Origin: Vitis vinifera
Taxonomy: Eukaryota > Streptophyta > Magnoliopsida > Vitales > Vitaceae
DNA: 64,000 bases
Direction of reading: 5' to 3'
NCBI RefSeq assembly: GCF_030704535.1
Contig: NC_081821.1
Location: 7,703,001-7,767,000 of the forward strand
The notes beneath the pieces were generated by a model. That model saw only the letters and a list, made by a program, of their open reading frames with translations, was not told the DNA's origin and did not search any database. Both the position numbers and the translations under genes were made by a program. Positions 13,502 through 27,000 of this stretch are shown here, piece after piece. The stretch's first letter is position 1; each line of letters starts with the position of its first letter.

Positions 13502-15424
13502 ATGGATGATGGGAGGAGGGGGGATGTTATGCCATTAGAGCTTGCAATGAAGAGAGAGTCTGCATATCGAAAGAAGGTAGAGATGATGTTGTCGCAACTA
13601 TATGGTGGTGAATCTAGGGAAGACCCTTTCTCTTCCCAGGTGAGGGTTCATTCAACTTTTTCCATGAAGCTGTTTCACCCTTGATTATGTGTTATTATTG
13701 ATAACTACAAAAGCATATTTAGTTCTAGTTTTGTATGCTTTCTTAACTACAAGGAATTATCTTTATGATAAATGAAAGTGGAGGTGTCATTTTCTTAGCC
13801 ATAACCATTACTTCATAGAATTTTGGATTAGTGATAACTGTAGAGTTCTGCTTCTCACCTAATTTACATCTTGGTTTTGCTGGCAGAATTGGAGCACAAC
13901 ATGTGCTTGTAAAATGAAAATTTCCAAATGGGTCAGTTTTTAATTATGATTTTCTGCAGCCTTTTAAAAAACAAATTATGGTTTTGAAAAGATAAAAACA
14001 TGTGTCTCAAGTTTCCAAAAATTGCACCTATCTCCCCTGCAGTTTATCAAATAATATTACTAACCTCCCTGAAGGTTCCATGTTGACCTGCACTTGTTTC
14101 TCCTCCTTAAGATCATTCTAGAAGACAATTTGTTTTGTGTCATTTTGTTTTTCAAGTGCAAATCCATGATCATGAATGGGGTTGTTACATGAATGTCAAA
14201 TATAACCAAAAACATTATGATAAAAGGGTAAACTATCATTTCATGGAATCCTAGCCATGATTCAGTGAGATCATGTATAGTGAGGGCACTCATATTCTTC
14301 AATGGTATATTCTTGATGATTGATTTGTAACTTCAAATGCCCACTTAAAAGGTAATAGAGCCATTCCATGTCAATGGAATGTCAAGACACACCCATATTT
14401 ACTCGTGTTGTTGAAGGACAAAGCGGTACTTGCATGCACTTGCTACATGAATTAGATAGGAGGTGAGCTTGCTTTTGTACTAAATCCAGATGGAGGTTGG
14501 TGTTGTTTGAGCTGCTAATTTTCACAAGCAGCACAAAGGTATAGAAATTTAGTACTGCAGCCCCATAAGCTCCTGCAGGCAATTAACCATGGTCATAGTG
14601 TCCATGAGCATACATTATCTTTTGATAATTAAGATTACCAACACGTCAAACTCTTGCTATCCAAGTACCTATAAAGCTTCCATATGTTTGTATTATTAAT
14701 TTTGAGTGTCCAGTGTTTTTCTGATGTGATCTTCCTTCTACTTGTATGTTTTATTGTATAGAATTCTGTGTTACTGAATCATTACCAGGACAGGCTTCTT
14801 TATCTCAGTTCTTTAATCTTGTGGTACACCATTTGCTCATAACAGGTGCCATCTTCAAGTCCAAGTTCAGGGCCAAGCTTATCAGGACCAAAGCGAAAAA
14901 CACCGACTAGGACCTCCCAGTGCCTTCCACCTCAGCAGCTGCAACTGCTTTATAGTAGTCACACACTTGGAAACAGGAAAGATGACTTATTTTGCAAGGT
15001 CTGCCAAGTGGCATGCCCAAGCTCTTTTCATCTCAAGCAGCATCTGATAGGTCAGAAGCACAAGGACACACTTGACTTGAAATCTGGTAGAAACATTAGA
15101 GAAGAGGATGCAAATACCAGAAAATGGTGTGACTTGTGCAAAATTTGGTGCATTAACAAATATTCACTCGAACAGCATTTCAAAGGTAAAAAGCATCAAG
15201 ACAACGTACAAGAGCTGGAACTAGGTGGGAAAGAAGGCCAAAGGAAAACAAATCAGGTAAAACTGTACTGCGAACTGTGTAAACTTTGGTGCATGGATGA
15301 GTATGCATTCAATCAGCACCTCAAAGGCAAAAAGCACATCCTTAACCTCCACACCTTTGAAGAGAAAAGGACGGCAAAAGGGAAAGGATTGGCTGTGGAC
15401 CAAAGCTCAACTAGAAAGAACTGA
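13502..15424 (+). CDS. U1/matrin-type C2H2 zinc-finger protein, copy A
   Basis: Two coding exons, 13502-13639 and 14846-15424, join in phase 0 (CAG|GT donor, ACAG acceptor) to give 238 residues. GTG 14846 is only the first codon of exon 2, not a start. An N-terminal helix-like segment (ELAMKRESAYRKKVE, about residues 12-26) precedes a basic Ser/Pro-rich linker. Three fingers follow, each C-x2-C-x12-H-x5-H: C96/C99/H112/H118, C141/C144/H157/H163 and C188/C191/H204/H210. This spacing and the GxKH endings match U1-like, dsRNA-binding-type fingers (ZNF346/JAZ, matrin), so RNA binding in the nucleus is likely. That is inferred from family, and the plant protein has no function I can name. A tandem paralogue follows at 18382-20290. 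Confidence 0.85.
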
Positions 15425-15654
15425 AGTAGGAGATCATCTATTGAAGTGTAGAGAGTAGTTTAACCGGTTCATACTCCTTGTTTTGAAGCTAATGTTTTGT
15501 CACACAGAAGGTAGGATTTATTGTTCAGCCATGTTTTTCTCTGATGCAAGTTAAAACTCTTAGGTTTCAGTCTTCAATGTAAAATTCTTGTTATAGAACC
15601 AGATGATAGAATAAATATGGACCTGCATTATATTAACAATTATTCAGGATTTAG

Positions 15655-16080
15655 CTATCCATATATATACGATTTCTATTTGATCGAGAGTATGGGCCAC
15701 CTATGTGTAGAGCTCATCGCCATTACGGGCCTTAAATGATGGACCTAAGACTCGTGAGGCCCAATAGCCAAAGGGTATGGTCCCTAAGGCAGGAGGGTAT
15801 AAATCCAAAGGCTAAGTGTTTGTTCATTTGATCACATCATTTGAAATAAGAATAGACCTGTTTCACTCCCGCTCCCATCGTCAGAGAGAATTCAGTAAGA
15901 GGTGGTGCCCTCCATAGCCTTAGAAGATCCATACCTTATTCAAAACGAAAAGCAAAAATGGACTCAGGTTCGTTCATTCCCTATCCAGAGATCAAAGATC
16001 AAAGGAATGTTTTGAATGATTGATATACATATATCCTGTTTTTGTGTCTGCATGGCTCAAGCATGATATCTTGATTGAGT
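15655..16080. other. Insertion-like segment in the 3' flank of unit A only
   Basis: Comparing the two duplicated 3' flanks, unit A carries about 400 bp that unit B lacks. The segment is richer in GC than its surroundings and contains GGAGGGTATAAATCC (TATA-like), followed by CACTCCCGCTCCCATCG. It resembles an LTR or TRIM fragment, but I could not fix its ends or a target-site duplication. It could also be ancestral sequence lost from unit B. Confidence 0.3.
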
Positions 16081-16599
16081 TTGAGGGGCCGAGAAGAATC
16101 GATCCTGTCCCACCAGGTCTGCTCTTTACATAGCAAGGCATATATATCCCCATTGCTCATGACTGAACACAGGCTTGATTTGAGAATGCTAAATATGTTT
16201 TCCATCCATCTGAAATATGGACCCAGTACAGGAAATGCATGAACCAACCTGCTAAAGCTGAAACAAGCATCTTTCAGAACTCAGAAAGAAAAACACAAAT
16301 AATGAGGATGTGTTCAGTGAACGTGTTAGATTATGAAAAGGGTGCCCACCTGCCCATCCTCCATGTTTTCTAAAAGTGTCGCAAAAGAAAACAAATCAAT
16401 GACAGACCCATGTTATTTCTCTTATTTTAAGCATCTTCCTTTATTTTTCCATAGCCATTGACATTGCTGCAAAAAGTTGTTTCACCATATTCTTTTCTTA
16501 AGGGCGAGTACATTAAAGGCCTCAGCTGATTGGATAAGATTTGGGATTCATGATGATACTGTTGCTTAATTGAGCTGATATTTTTTGTTGTCCTGCAGT

Positions 16600-19500
16600 G
16601 GCTCCAATTTGAGCAACTAAAGCTAAACCAACTAATATAGGTGGGGTTCACCCACACCTGCCCGAGAATCTAATAATTAACCCAATTTCATGGGTTATTT
16701 GATCAACAGGGATGATAATTCCCTGTTTGGAAAAATAACCATCATTTTCTTGATGCCCATTTGACATGAAATCACATTTTTTTTTTCAGAAAAAAAAAAG
16801 AGATTATAATTACAATTTTTAAGAAGTGAGAGGTAGTGGGAATTACTCAGTTTTTGGCACAGATATTTCCATTGAATGAGTGTTGGAATTGGCTATTCAT
16901 CTTGAACTGATCCCACGTCTTTAATAGCATTAAGTGCTTTTGGTTAAAGCAGTTGGACTGGACTGGCAATGAACAGGAGTACCCCAGAAGTCAAAACATC
17001 TTTCTTAGAAGCTACAAGTTTCCACATCACGTTCAGAAGCAGAACAGAATGGGCATGACCATCAGGGTAAGATGTTCCATGTCCCTTTCCAGGATTTTCT
17101 TTCTCCTTTCCATTTTACGTCTGAATTGGGTTTTGCACTCCCACCTTCAGCTTTTATTTTAAACACATATGCCTCCTGTTGGTGGGTCCATTCTGAATCA
17201 CGCGATTGGAAAATGATAAAGATGGGCACAAAAACTTACCCATCTTTTTCTTCTTCTTCATTGCTTGCTCCGATTCAATTTTCCAAACAAACCCTAGTCC
17301 TAAATCCTCCTTCTCACCTTAAATTCATTTCTTCGTCATCCCAAATTCACTCCTCCACTTTTTTCTTCTCTGTCCTACCTTCTTCATTTATTTCTTTATT
17401 ATTATTATTTCTAGAAATAAAAATTGTTGCAAGGTTAGGAATAGGGACAGGGTTAGGGTTGGGATTTTGGTGAGGAAGAAGGGTGAGAGATGGAAGGGTG
17501 TTTTTTGTCTTTCACTATTTCCCTGAACACTTTTAGTAGACAAGGGGGAGTGTTGCTTTCAAAACTTCACTTGTATAATTCTTAGGAGTGTGATCATAAT
17601 TATCAGGACCCTGAGTGGTACTATTTTATCCTTTACTTGGTAAAAAAATGAGCTTCAAAATTATGTGATTTTTTTTTTTTTTTTTTTGTAATGGGCAAAG
17701 AAAATTGTTATCAAAGAGCACCTAAGCAAAGATGGGGTGCAACCAACCATATCATTTGTTTGTATACTTTCTAGATCAGCTGATTGTTGGGCTGAGTTCT
17801 CTGTTATTAATGATTTCTATGGATCCAAGATTTTCTTATACTTCTCCATTTTCCTGCAATTCTTTTCTGGGAAATGAGTATTGTTAGGTATAATTTGCTT
17901 GCTTTGATGATTTCCGCACCTAATTTTTAATCTATGGCTGGTAGAAAATTTTCAGGGTATTTGTACAATAAATTCAAATTGAATGGTTAAACCTCTATAA
18001 ATCAAATTTTGGTTTCTACTCAATCCTGATTGTCATCATATAAAATTGGATCTAACCAGCTTATAATGGCCAGCATGAGTGACATAAGTTTTAGCATTTA
18101 ATAGCTTGAAATTCTTTTAGTCTCTTATTTTTAGTGCAAAAATGCATTGAAGTTCTCTCACTTGTTTGTTGTTTCTTGTTCTCATTTGATTTTTGGATTT
18201 GGTTATTGTAAATTTTGAAACTATTCTTACTGACATCATAGTGCCTTTCCTCCATGGTTATCTAGATAATTATATTTGAGCTTCTCTTTTTACCTCCAAC
18301 TTTAAAGGTTATTTGGACTTCGATTATGTTTAATATATGACTTGCATTTGAAACATTGCAGAAGAAATAATTAAAAGATAAATGGACGGTGGGAGGGGGG
18401 AAGTTATGCCATTGGAGCTTGCCATGAAAAGGGAGCTGGCATATCGGAAGAAAGTAGACAGGTTACTGTTGCAATTACATGGTGGAGTCTCCAGGGAAAA
18501 CCCGGTGAGGACTCATTCTATTTTTTTTTTTTCCCTTTTTTCCATGAGGCGGTTTTACTCTTGATTATGTGTCACTGTTAATGACTAAAAATATGTATTT
18601 AGTTCTAAATTTCTAATCCTAATAAGGAATTCTTTTTGTGATAGAGGAAGGTGCAAGTTGCAAGTGCCATCTTCTTCATAATAATCTTCATCTTATAGAA
18701 TCTTGAACTAGTGATGGTTGTTTAGTACTCTGCTTGTCACATAATAATTTTTGGTTTTGCTGTCAGAATTGGATGGTAGTGTGTGTGTTAGCGAGATGAA
18801 TTTTGTCAGATGATTCAGTTTTTAATTACAATTTTGAGCATAGAGTTAACATGTGATAAAGTTAGAAGACATGCCCTAAGCTTCCAAAAATTGCACCCAT
18901 CTCCCCTGGAGTTCATCAAATTATACTGACCTCTGTTAAGGTTCCTTGTTGAGTTACACTTATTTCTTCCCGTGATGATTGCTCATGTGGACAGAAGTGT
19001 TCTAGTGACACTCTTGTGGCCTAGATGTTTTTGGGGCACATTCAAGCATCCTGTTTTTTCCATGCAAATCCATCATCATCTTGGCTGGGTTTGTTACAGA
19101 AAATGTCAAATATGATAAAAATTATAATGAAAAGATAGTGCTCTCATCTTCTTTAATGGGTGTACTCATGATGATTGATTTGTACCTTCAAATGCTATTT
19201 AGAAGGCAATGGAGCCATTCCATTTAGTGGAATGTTGAAACAGGTCCCTAATAACTCATGATGTTGAAGGACAAAATGGTACTTACATGATTTTGCTACA
19301 TGAAAAATTAGATAGGAGATGGATTTTTTTTTTTTTTTTCCACACAATCAGATGGAGATTAGTCTTGTTTCAGATGCTAATTTCAGAGCAAGCACAAAGT
19401 TACAATCAACTGGCAATGAGCTGCATCAACAAGCCCTGCAGGCAATTAACCATGGTTGTAGTTTCGGTGATGTCACATTCTTTTTTGATGACTAAGATTT

Positions 19501-21090
19501 ATTCCACCACCCAACTCCTGCTGCTCCAATAAGATCTTGCTGTATAATATCCCCTAAGCTTTCATATGTTTGTTTACTGGTTTAGAATGTGGAATTTCTT
19601 ATATGATTAATGTGTGTGTGTATGTGTTTTAATTTTTATATTTCTTCTTACAGAAAAGCCTTTTATGTTGACGAACCACCAGGACAAAATTCTTGAACTC
19701 AGTTCTTTCATCTTGTGGACCTCTGTATTTACTTATAACAGGTGCCATCTTCAAGTCCAAGGCCAAGTTCAGGCTCAAAATTTTCAGGAATAAAGAGAAA
19801 AGCACCAACTAGCAGCTTCAATTGCCAACCACGTCAAATGCTGCAACCCGTTGATCATAGTAACACACTTAAGACACAAAGGGATGACTTATTTTGCAAA
19901 GTCTGTCAAGTCCCCTGCTCAGGTGCCAATAGTCTCAAGCAACACTTACTAGGTCAAAAGCACAAGGATAGACTACAAAACTTGACACCTAGTATGGGCA
20001 TTGGAGAAGAGGGAGCAAAACAACGATTATGGTGCGAATTGTGTAAAATTTGGTGCATGAATAAAAACTCATTCAAAGATCACTTAAAAGGTAAGAAGCA
20101 CCAGTCCAGAGCACAAGCTGTGGAACTACATGGGACAGATGGTGGAGAAATAGCGAACCAGATGAATAAGTACTGCAAAGTGTGTAAAATTTGGTGCATG
20201 GACGCATTCAATCAGCATCTTGAAAGCAAAAGGCATATCCTTAACCTTCATGCTGCCAAGGGAAAAAAGATGGTGTTGGAGGACAATTAGGCTGCATTGC
20301 CAAAGCCAAACTGGAAAGAAAGTAGGAGATTATCTAGCGAAGTGTAAGATTATTAACAAGGAAACTAACTTAATTGATGTGTTTGATAAACTCTTTTGTT
20401 TTGGAAGTGAATGTTAGAGAAGAAGGCTGGATTTTTTGTTTAGAACCGTTTTTCTTATATTCATGTACCAGTTGATTTGGGAGTTGCAACAGATAGATTT
20501 TGCATTTCAATATGAAATTGTTGCTGTAAAACAAGTTGCTGCAGGGCCCTAGGAATACTGCTTAAATGAATTTTCTGGGACAAGAAGATTCAGCACTACT
20601 GGGTCAGCTCTTTAGGAATTGAGGCATAAGCACATGGGAAATGGGATCTGCCCATTTCTCATGGCTGAACACAGCCCTTATTTCAAAATGCTAAACACAT
20701 TTTTCATCCATCCAAAATATGGCCCCAATGCAGAAAATGTGATGCATGAACCAACCTGCTGATACAGCCAGCTGTATGGACCATCTTGTTATGTACTGAT
20801 CTCTAATCCTGGATAGAAGATCATAATGAGGACTTGTACCTAGCAATGATATGGGCTACTCAGGAGCAGCTATGACAATCTTACTTTCAAATGGATTCAT
20901 ATCTTTAGTAAACCATGTAAATGCTTCGAATCAACAGGTATCCAAAAGTTTTCTGAAAAATGAAAACAGAAAGCTTATGTTATTTTTCTTATTTTCAAGC
21001 ATCTTCCTTAGGCCTTAGCTCATTGCATAAGTTTATATTCTGATTATACTTCTGATTTTAAATTATTTACAATACTGCAGCCTTTTGCCA
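16600..21090 (+). repeat. Segmental tandem duplication, unit B
   Basis: This is the second unit of the head-to-tail duplication described for 10850-16600. It begins with the same upstream flank and ends after the shared 3' flank (matches around 20980-21080: TTTTCTTATTTTCAAGCATC and AGGCCTTAGCT). It is about 1.2 kb shorter than unit A, mostly through indels in introns and flanks. Its leader region has pyrimidine-rich sequence near 17230-17400 that may be the promoter and first exon, but no exon boundary could be fixed. Confidence 0.8.
18382..20290 (+). CDS. U1/matrin-type C2H2 zinc-finger protein, copy B (finger 3 altered)
   Basis: Tandem paralogue of the gene at 13502-15424. Coding exons are 18382-18504 and 19742-20290, joined in phase 0 (CCG|GTGAGG donor, ACAG acceptor), giving 223 residues. 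The N-terminal ELAMKRELAYRKKVD segment and fingers 1 and 2 (C93/C96/H109/H115 and C139/C142/H155/H161) keep the C-x2-C-x12-H-x5-H spacing. Finger 3 (C186/C189/H200/H206) has only ten residues between the second Cys and first His, because two residues present in copy A (EY after the MD) are missing. That may weaken zinc binding or change specificity. The C-terminus is shorter than in copy A. RNA binding is inferred from the finger type. Confidence 0.82.
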
Positions 21091-22523
21091 ATCAGTAGGT
21101 TCCTAATTTTTCAACTGGAAAAACCAACTGAGAGAGAAGGTCAAACAATGGTGTGTTTGCTTCCAGAGGTGCTGACCGACAACGCGTAGTCAAGTATGAG
21201 CATTTCCTCTAATTCATTGACCTTGTGTCTTTAACTTTTTGAATCAAATCTTACTGCTTTATGTTTAGGATTTTATGTCGAATTCAAACCTTGTGGCATT
21301 CAATGAATGAATGGAATGATTTGCTATCAACGTGTCATATCTTGCTAACTCTTCATTAAAAATATGCACATTACCTGTTCCACCAAACACCTCACTGAAA
21401 CCCGTGATTGGATTTTGAATGATGTATGATGAACTGTGTCAAAATGCAACATATGAATCTTTTTTCTTATTGCCCCCATGTAATGCTTGATGCTAGACTA
21501 TCATGAAATGGATTCTTTATTTGCTTAATGAATGTCACGGGTTCTCCATGCTTTGTAATGCCATATCAGAGGCTTTGTAGCTTTGTGATTCCTCCTAGCT
21601 CCCTCCCATTAGAGAAAGTTCAACAATTGCTAGGCAAATCATATATACCTTGCACAACTCGGGACCCAACATCATAATGCATAAAGAATTCCCATTTGTA
21701 GATAATGACATGAACGTGACCATTTCGTAAACTTGCCGTAAGGGAAAAGACATTGTTGAGTATAACCGCCTATGTGAAATAGGCTTTCCCATTTGGCGTG
21801 TTTACTGTGATAACCACCAACTGATCTACTAAGGATACCAATATGAATGCCATATATATATATATAGAATGAAGTCGTAATTTTCGGAATATAAAGCAAA
21901 GAATAACCGACATTAAAACCAAAACCATAGGCACATGAGATCATGTACTGTCTTTCCTGTGCTCATGGATTTGTTGTCACTAGACATCAACGATTGTCCA
22001 GATTGGAATCGCAATTTTCGGAGTCTATAAAGCACTCATGATGTTGATTGTGGTTTTTGTGGACATGGCTAAAAACAAACAAATTTTTCTGGTTCTTGTC
22101 GTTTAATACTTCTAAAATTCACCATCAAGAAGTTGGGGGGATGAATCAGAGTTCCTTGAGAACAAAGTTAGAACTCTCAAAAGAGAAAAAAAAAATGTGA
22201 GAGCACATAGGAAATATGATGCAAGTAGAGTAATGGCTGCTATATTCCTAGTAAGGGATTTGCAGGTGGGAGTAAGTGATATCAAGTCATGGACGGAAAA
22301 ATGGAGACATCTTTGCCAAGACTCACATGCTTACTGTTGTAAGAGAGCACTCGAGTGCTCCTCCACTTACCACACAGTGCAGTTTTAGTTAGAAAAAGGC
22401 AAAAATTAAAGGCTATCAAACCTCCCCTATTCTCTATCCCCTTTTTCCCCCCTCACTTCTCTCTTTCCTCTCCTTTAAATTTAAGTTTGCACGAGCTAGG
22501 GTGAGGCAGGCCAAAAAGAAGAA
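21091..22523. other. Intergenic region upstream of the dCTP pyrophosphatase gene
   Basis: I see no supported gene. It contains a short (TA)n run near 21852-21865. The last 150 bases are rich in C and T (CCCCTTTTTCCCCCC at 22438-22452) and probably form the core promoter and leader of the gene at 22524. Confidence 0.5.
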
Positions 22524-23032
22524 ATGGAGAGTTCCGATGAGTTTTCTAGAAAAACTAAGGATGTTTCCCTTCAAGAACTTAGGGATAGGCTTGCAGAGTT
22601 TGCTAGAGTAAGGGGATGGGAGCAATATCACAGTCCTAGAAATCTCCTTCTAGCTCTAGTAAGTCCTGAATTTAGTGTCTCCAAAAGGGTCACAGATTAT
22701 CATGGTCTCTTTTTCATGGCTCTGTTTGCTACAGCATATGATTCTTTATTTTCTAATTTTATGAAAATTTGCATTTGATTTTGCAGGTGGGAGAGGTTGG
22801 AGAGCTCTCTGAGATATTCCAGTGGAAGGGAGAAGTCGCAAGAGGACTGCCCAATTGGACCGCAGCCGATAAGACGCATTTAGAAGAGGAGCTGTCTGAT
22901 GTTTTACTCTATCTAGTTCAACTTGCTGATGTTTGTGGACTCGATCTTGGCCAAGCAGCTCTATCAAAGATAATCAAGAATGCTCAGAAATACCCGGTTG
23001 TTAATCAGACAATTTCAACCACCTTCAACTAG
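22524..23032 (+). CDS. dCTP pyrophosphatase 1-like (MazG-type nucleotide pyrophosphohydrolase)
   Basis: Two exons, 22524-22658 and 22787-23032, with a CTA|GTAAGT donor and TTGCAG acceptor in phase 0, encode 126 residues. This is close to the usual single-domain DCTPP1 size without the mammalian tails. The all-alpha NTP-PPase metal motif is complete: E48-x2-E51 (EVGELSEIFQWKGE) in one helix and E80-x2-D83 (EEELSDVLLYLVQLAD) in the next. Trp31 and Trp58 lie where the family packs the base. The enzyme hydrolyses dCTP and modified dCTPs to the monophosphate and pyrophosphate, cleansing the nucleotide pool. Substrate choice is inferred from the family. No targeting peptide is evident, so it may be cytosolic or nuclear. 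Confidence 0.92.
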
Positions 23033-24024
23033 GAAATGGATCACCTCCCCACATCCATACCTATCTTTTAACTCTTTGTCCTTTTCTTCCCATATGGAAC
23101 TTTGCGAAACATAGAGCTTTTGTCTTGTTATCCATGTGAGGCATAATAACTAAGAAAGTGCGGAGAATCTGTTCTCCTCTTTTTTATCTATCTAGAGCTG
23201 CTTTTAAAAAAGGCGTGGCATCCATGCTTGTACCACTGATAGGAACTCGCGATGTTCTATGCCATAAGATACGTATATGGAACTATTTAAGCCGGCTAAT
23301 GATGTGGATCTTACTGTATTAGTGAGTGTGGATTGGTTTTCCAATGTTCTTATTTCATTTTGTCGTCTTATCCACCGGACTTCTCATTATGGGTGAATTA
23401 CCGGCAAGATTATGGGCATGCCCGGACTTGCCGGCACTTTGCATGAGCCTGGATTTATGCACCTAGCTAATGGTATGGAGACCTCATACCTTCTTTTTTC
23501 ACAGGGTCTTGGTCTTCTGGCTCAGTTCTTCACCAGGCTTGGCAAAATTCATTCTACTGCATTGGCACGCGGAGTGCTGAGTAGATGGATTCTCCATTGT
23601 AGTCATTTCATGTGTGATTTCTTTTGCCAAATGGCGTGTGAGCCTGATCAAATTTGCTTGTGGCTGACATCAATAAACCTATTTCCACCCCTGCCTACAT
23701 GGTGATTGGGACTATGGACGGCAACACATCATATATATATATATATATGAATATATATACATATAGGTAGTAGTTTTCTATGGCCTAGCTTGCCTGTATG
23801 CTTCAAATTTAATGTGCACAAACCCAGGCCACATAGCAGAAAGTCACAGTAAGCGCGGAAATCTTATCTTGAGAAGGTTTGGTGGGGCAGTAGTGAGGAG
23901 CACTTGCTGGGAACTAATCAATTGCATATTGGATGTTGTCAGATTGTGTTTTTCTGCCACTTACAATATTATGCAACTTCTCTGTTCCAGATAACCATTG
24001 TACATCACCCGTCATTGCCTTTGT

Positions 24025-24048
24025 CATCATCATCATCATCATCATCAT
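24025..24048. repeat. (CAT)8 microsatellite
   Basis: Eight uninterrupted CAT units. Polymorphism between cultivars is likely, as is usual for trinucleotide repeats of this length. Confidence 0.95.
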
Positions 24049-27000
24049 TGTATATTCACAATTATTGTTTCTGCTCTTCCCACCCCATATTCTGAAATTC
24101 TTCTCCCTTGAAGTTGGAGGTTTCAACTTCTTAATCCTTGAAATGATTTTTTTTTATTAAAATCATTAAAAATATATATAAAAAATGAATTTATTTGTAA
24201 TAAATGTAATAAAAAGAAATGAATAGTAATAAAAATAGTGTAAATATCAAAGAATTCAACAAAAAGGAATTAAAGTAGAAAATGGGAATCTATTGGAAGA
24301 ATATCAAGTCTGTCAAGTGTGATTATGCCCCCTCTAATTTATTTTTATTTAAATTAAAAAAAAAAAAGAGAGAGTATCTAGACCGTAGATCACACCCATT
24401 TCCTTTACCAACTTTCCCACAAAATCCAAAGGAGTTGAGTAATGTAGAGGAGAGAGAAAGAGTGCTTCAAAGAACAAAAATTTTGCGTCCATATGTCTTC
24501 TGTGTAACGGGTCTGTTTTGCCTTTTTTAGCTTTGTCTCCGTTTTCCATTTGAGGCCACGCAAGCATCTTAATTTTGTGCCATCAGATTATAACAGGGCT
24601 TTGTCTCTCTCTTTTTTAAAAAAAATTATTTAAAAATCCGTTCTAATAAAAATAATTTTAAAACTATTATAATACACTCATTTTTTCAAAATACTTATTC
24701 AATATAAAAACTTTTTTTTTGTATAAAAATGAAATCAAAAAACAAATTTAATATAAAAACTTTCGGTATAAAAAAAGGCCTTATTTTTTTTAAAAAAAAT
24801 AAGAATTAATTTAAAAATAAATTCAATTTTAGTCTTGAGTTTAATATAAAAATTAAATTCATTTTTTTCAATACAATTAAGTGTGAAAATAAAATGCATG
24901 GCCAACAAAAAATTTTAATGATATTTTAAAAAAAATTATAACTTTTTTCCCCCTTTTATTAGGAGAAACTTCCTCTATTTATAGAGAATTATAAATAATT
25001 ATATAAATATTGCTATAATTTCAAAATTCACATAAATAATTTATTTAAATTTAAGATTTAATCTTTTTTTTAATTATGAGTTGTGTCTGGTCTTTACAAA
25101 AGGAAATCGTGATCCAATTATTTTTAGGATTTATTACCATAAAACAAAAAAATAATATATATATATATATATGAAATTTAGTAATAGATTCAATAAAAGG
25201 AAATAAAAATCAAAATATAGCGAATATTAAAGAATTCAACAATAAATTTAACGAGGAATTGAATAGAAATTATTGAGTTTGTAGTAAAAAGATATGATTT
25301 TCCTTCATTTTAATTTGTGTTTTTAATTTTTAAAATGAGGATTATAGCATAATAAAGGAAGGAATGTGTTTCCAATAATAATTTTCAAAACAGAGTCTCT
25401 GACCTTATTTGCAATTGCATTTTAAAACAATTTTTTATTTTTTAGAAGAAAAAAAAACACATTGGACAAATAAAATATAAAATAATGCTCTATTTAATAA
25501 TTATTTTTTAAAACAGTTTTCTATTTTGTAGGAAAAAAAATTCTATTTTGTAGAAAAAAAAAGGGAAAACACTTAACCATTATAAAACAGAAAATAATTT
25601 TTTTATCCTTAAAAACAAAAGAAAAAAGTTTATTGTTTTTAAAAACAGAAAATATAGTGTTTTTAGAAATAACATCTTTTAATTATTTTTAATTGTTTTC
25701 ACTTGTTTTCTGACTACTGTTTCTAAAAATAATTATGTGAAGAATGATTAAAAATAAAATACTATGAATAAAAGTTATTTTTAAAATATATTTAAAAACA
25801 TAGAAAATAAGTTTAAAATGTTTTATATTCCCAAATAGACTTTTATTTTATAAAACATCATACATCAATTTTTCATAACTTTCTTTAAAAAAACTTTCCA
25901 AATAGAGCCAAAGATTCGATTGGATTTTGGAAAGTATAAAGAAAAGTAATTCGATTAAATCTAAAATTAATAACAATTTAGGCTATGTTTGGCTTCGAAT
26001 AATGTGAGAAAAAATATGTAGAAAGGATAATACTTTAATCCATAATGCTTAACTTCAATATGGTTTCGAAAAATCTCCGAGTAACACCCTCAACGATGGA
26101 TATGGAAAATGCTTTTGAGAGAATACAAGTAGAGAGAGACCAAGAACCTCTTTTACATGTAGGAGGTGCTTTATAATTCTTTCCATAACTAAATTGTTAA
26201 TTAGATACTTCGAACTTTTCTACAAACTTAATAAGTGTTATACTTTCAAAATAAATATAATTTTATATCACCAAAATACATGTATAAAAAATGTAGATCA
26301 AAACTTTTCAGAGAAGAAAACTTAATATGACCATTAAGACTACTTATCGATTAAAAAAAGTTTTTGAGTTGATTTTGTACTCTGAAGCTTCAAGTTGGGG
26401 AGCATTGTATTGTCACATGATCTTTTGAAGGATTAACATAATCATGACTTGATCTTCCCATAATCTTGATCATGCTAGTAAGGAGAGCTAGTTAAGCATA
26501 AAATTCTTTCATGGATTTCATGAGGGAGGTCTCAAGTGTTTTGACATCATAACTGGTATGATAGCATTAGAAGATTCGACCATTCTGTTGCAACATCGTA
26601 CATTTTCATTGGAAGTTACATGAAGATGTTGGTGTAAACCCACTCCTAAACTCATTGTCTTCTTGTGTAGAAAATGATTTAAAGTGTGAAGATTCTTTTT
26701 AGTGAAGAGGTCAATTTTGGTACCACTTGCTCAACCATGTACTTCTCCTTTGGCCCAATAAAACTAATGAAATGATCAAATTCTTGGAAGAAGTCTTCAT
26801 GGCAATTTGAGTTTGGTGTTAGAAAGTAGCTTTTTTACCTTCAATTTATGGAGCCAAAACTTTTCTTGAACTCATGATATATTTGACTTGTGAAGATGAA
26901 ATGAGAGGTAAATATAAAAAATGGGGCAAAGTTCAATTTGATAATTTGGATATGTTGAAAATATTTCATAATAACAAAAAAAAAAAAAAGGATATATTAG

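Larger units (their letters stand above)
10850..16600 (+). repeat. Segmental tandem duplication, unit A (zinc-finger gene plus flanks)
   Basis: Unit A and unit B (16600-21090) align in upstream flank, exons, intron and downstream flank. The upstream boundary sequence near 10890-10960 (containing TTCACCCACACCCACCC) recurs near 16605-16665 (TTCACCCACACCTGCCC). The intron stretch CTTCCAAAAATTGCACC recurs at about 14010 and 18880. The 3' flank at about 16150-16250 (GAACACAGGCTTGA, ATGCATGAACCAACCTGCT) recurs at 20660-20760. The copies are head to tail and adjacent. Divergence by eye is clearly old, with many indels. Confidence 0.85.

Noticed and set aside
23412-23705. 97-residue plus-strand frame
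   Set aside because: No homology recognised, no splice context, and not flanked by promoter-like or codon-biased sequence.
26380-26920. Possible degraded gene in moderately complex sequence
   Set aside because: Less AT-rich than its surroundings, but all six frames are broken at short intervals and no protein motif could be recognised.
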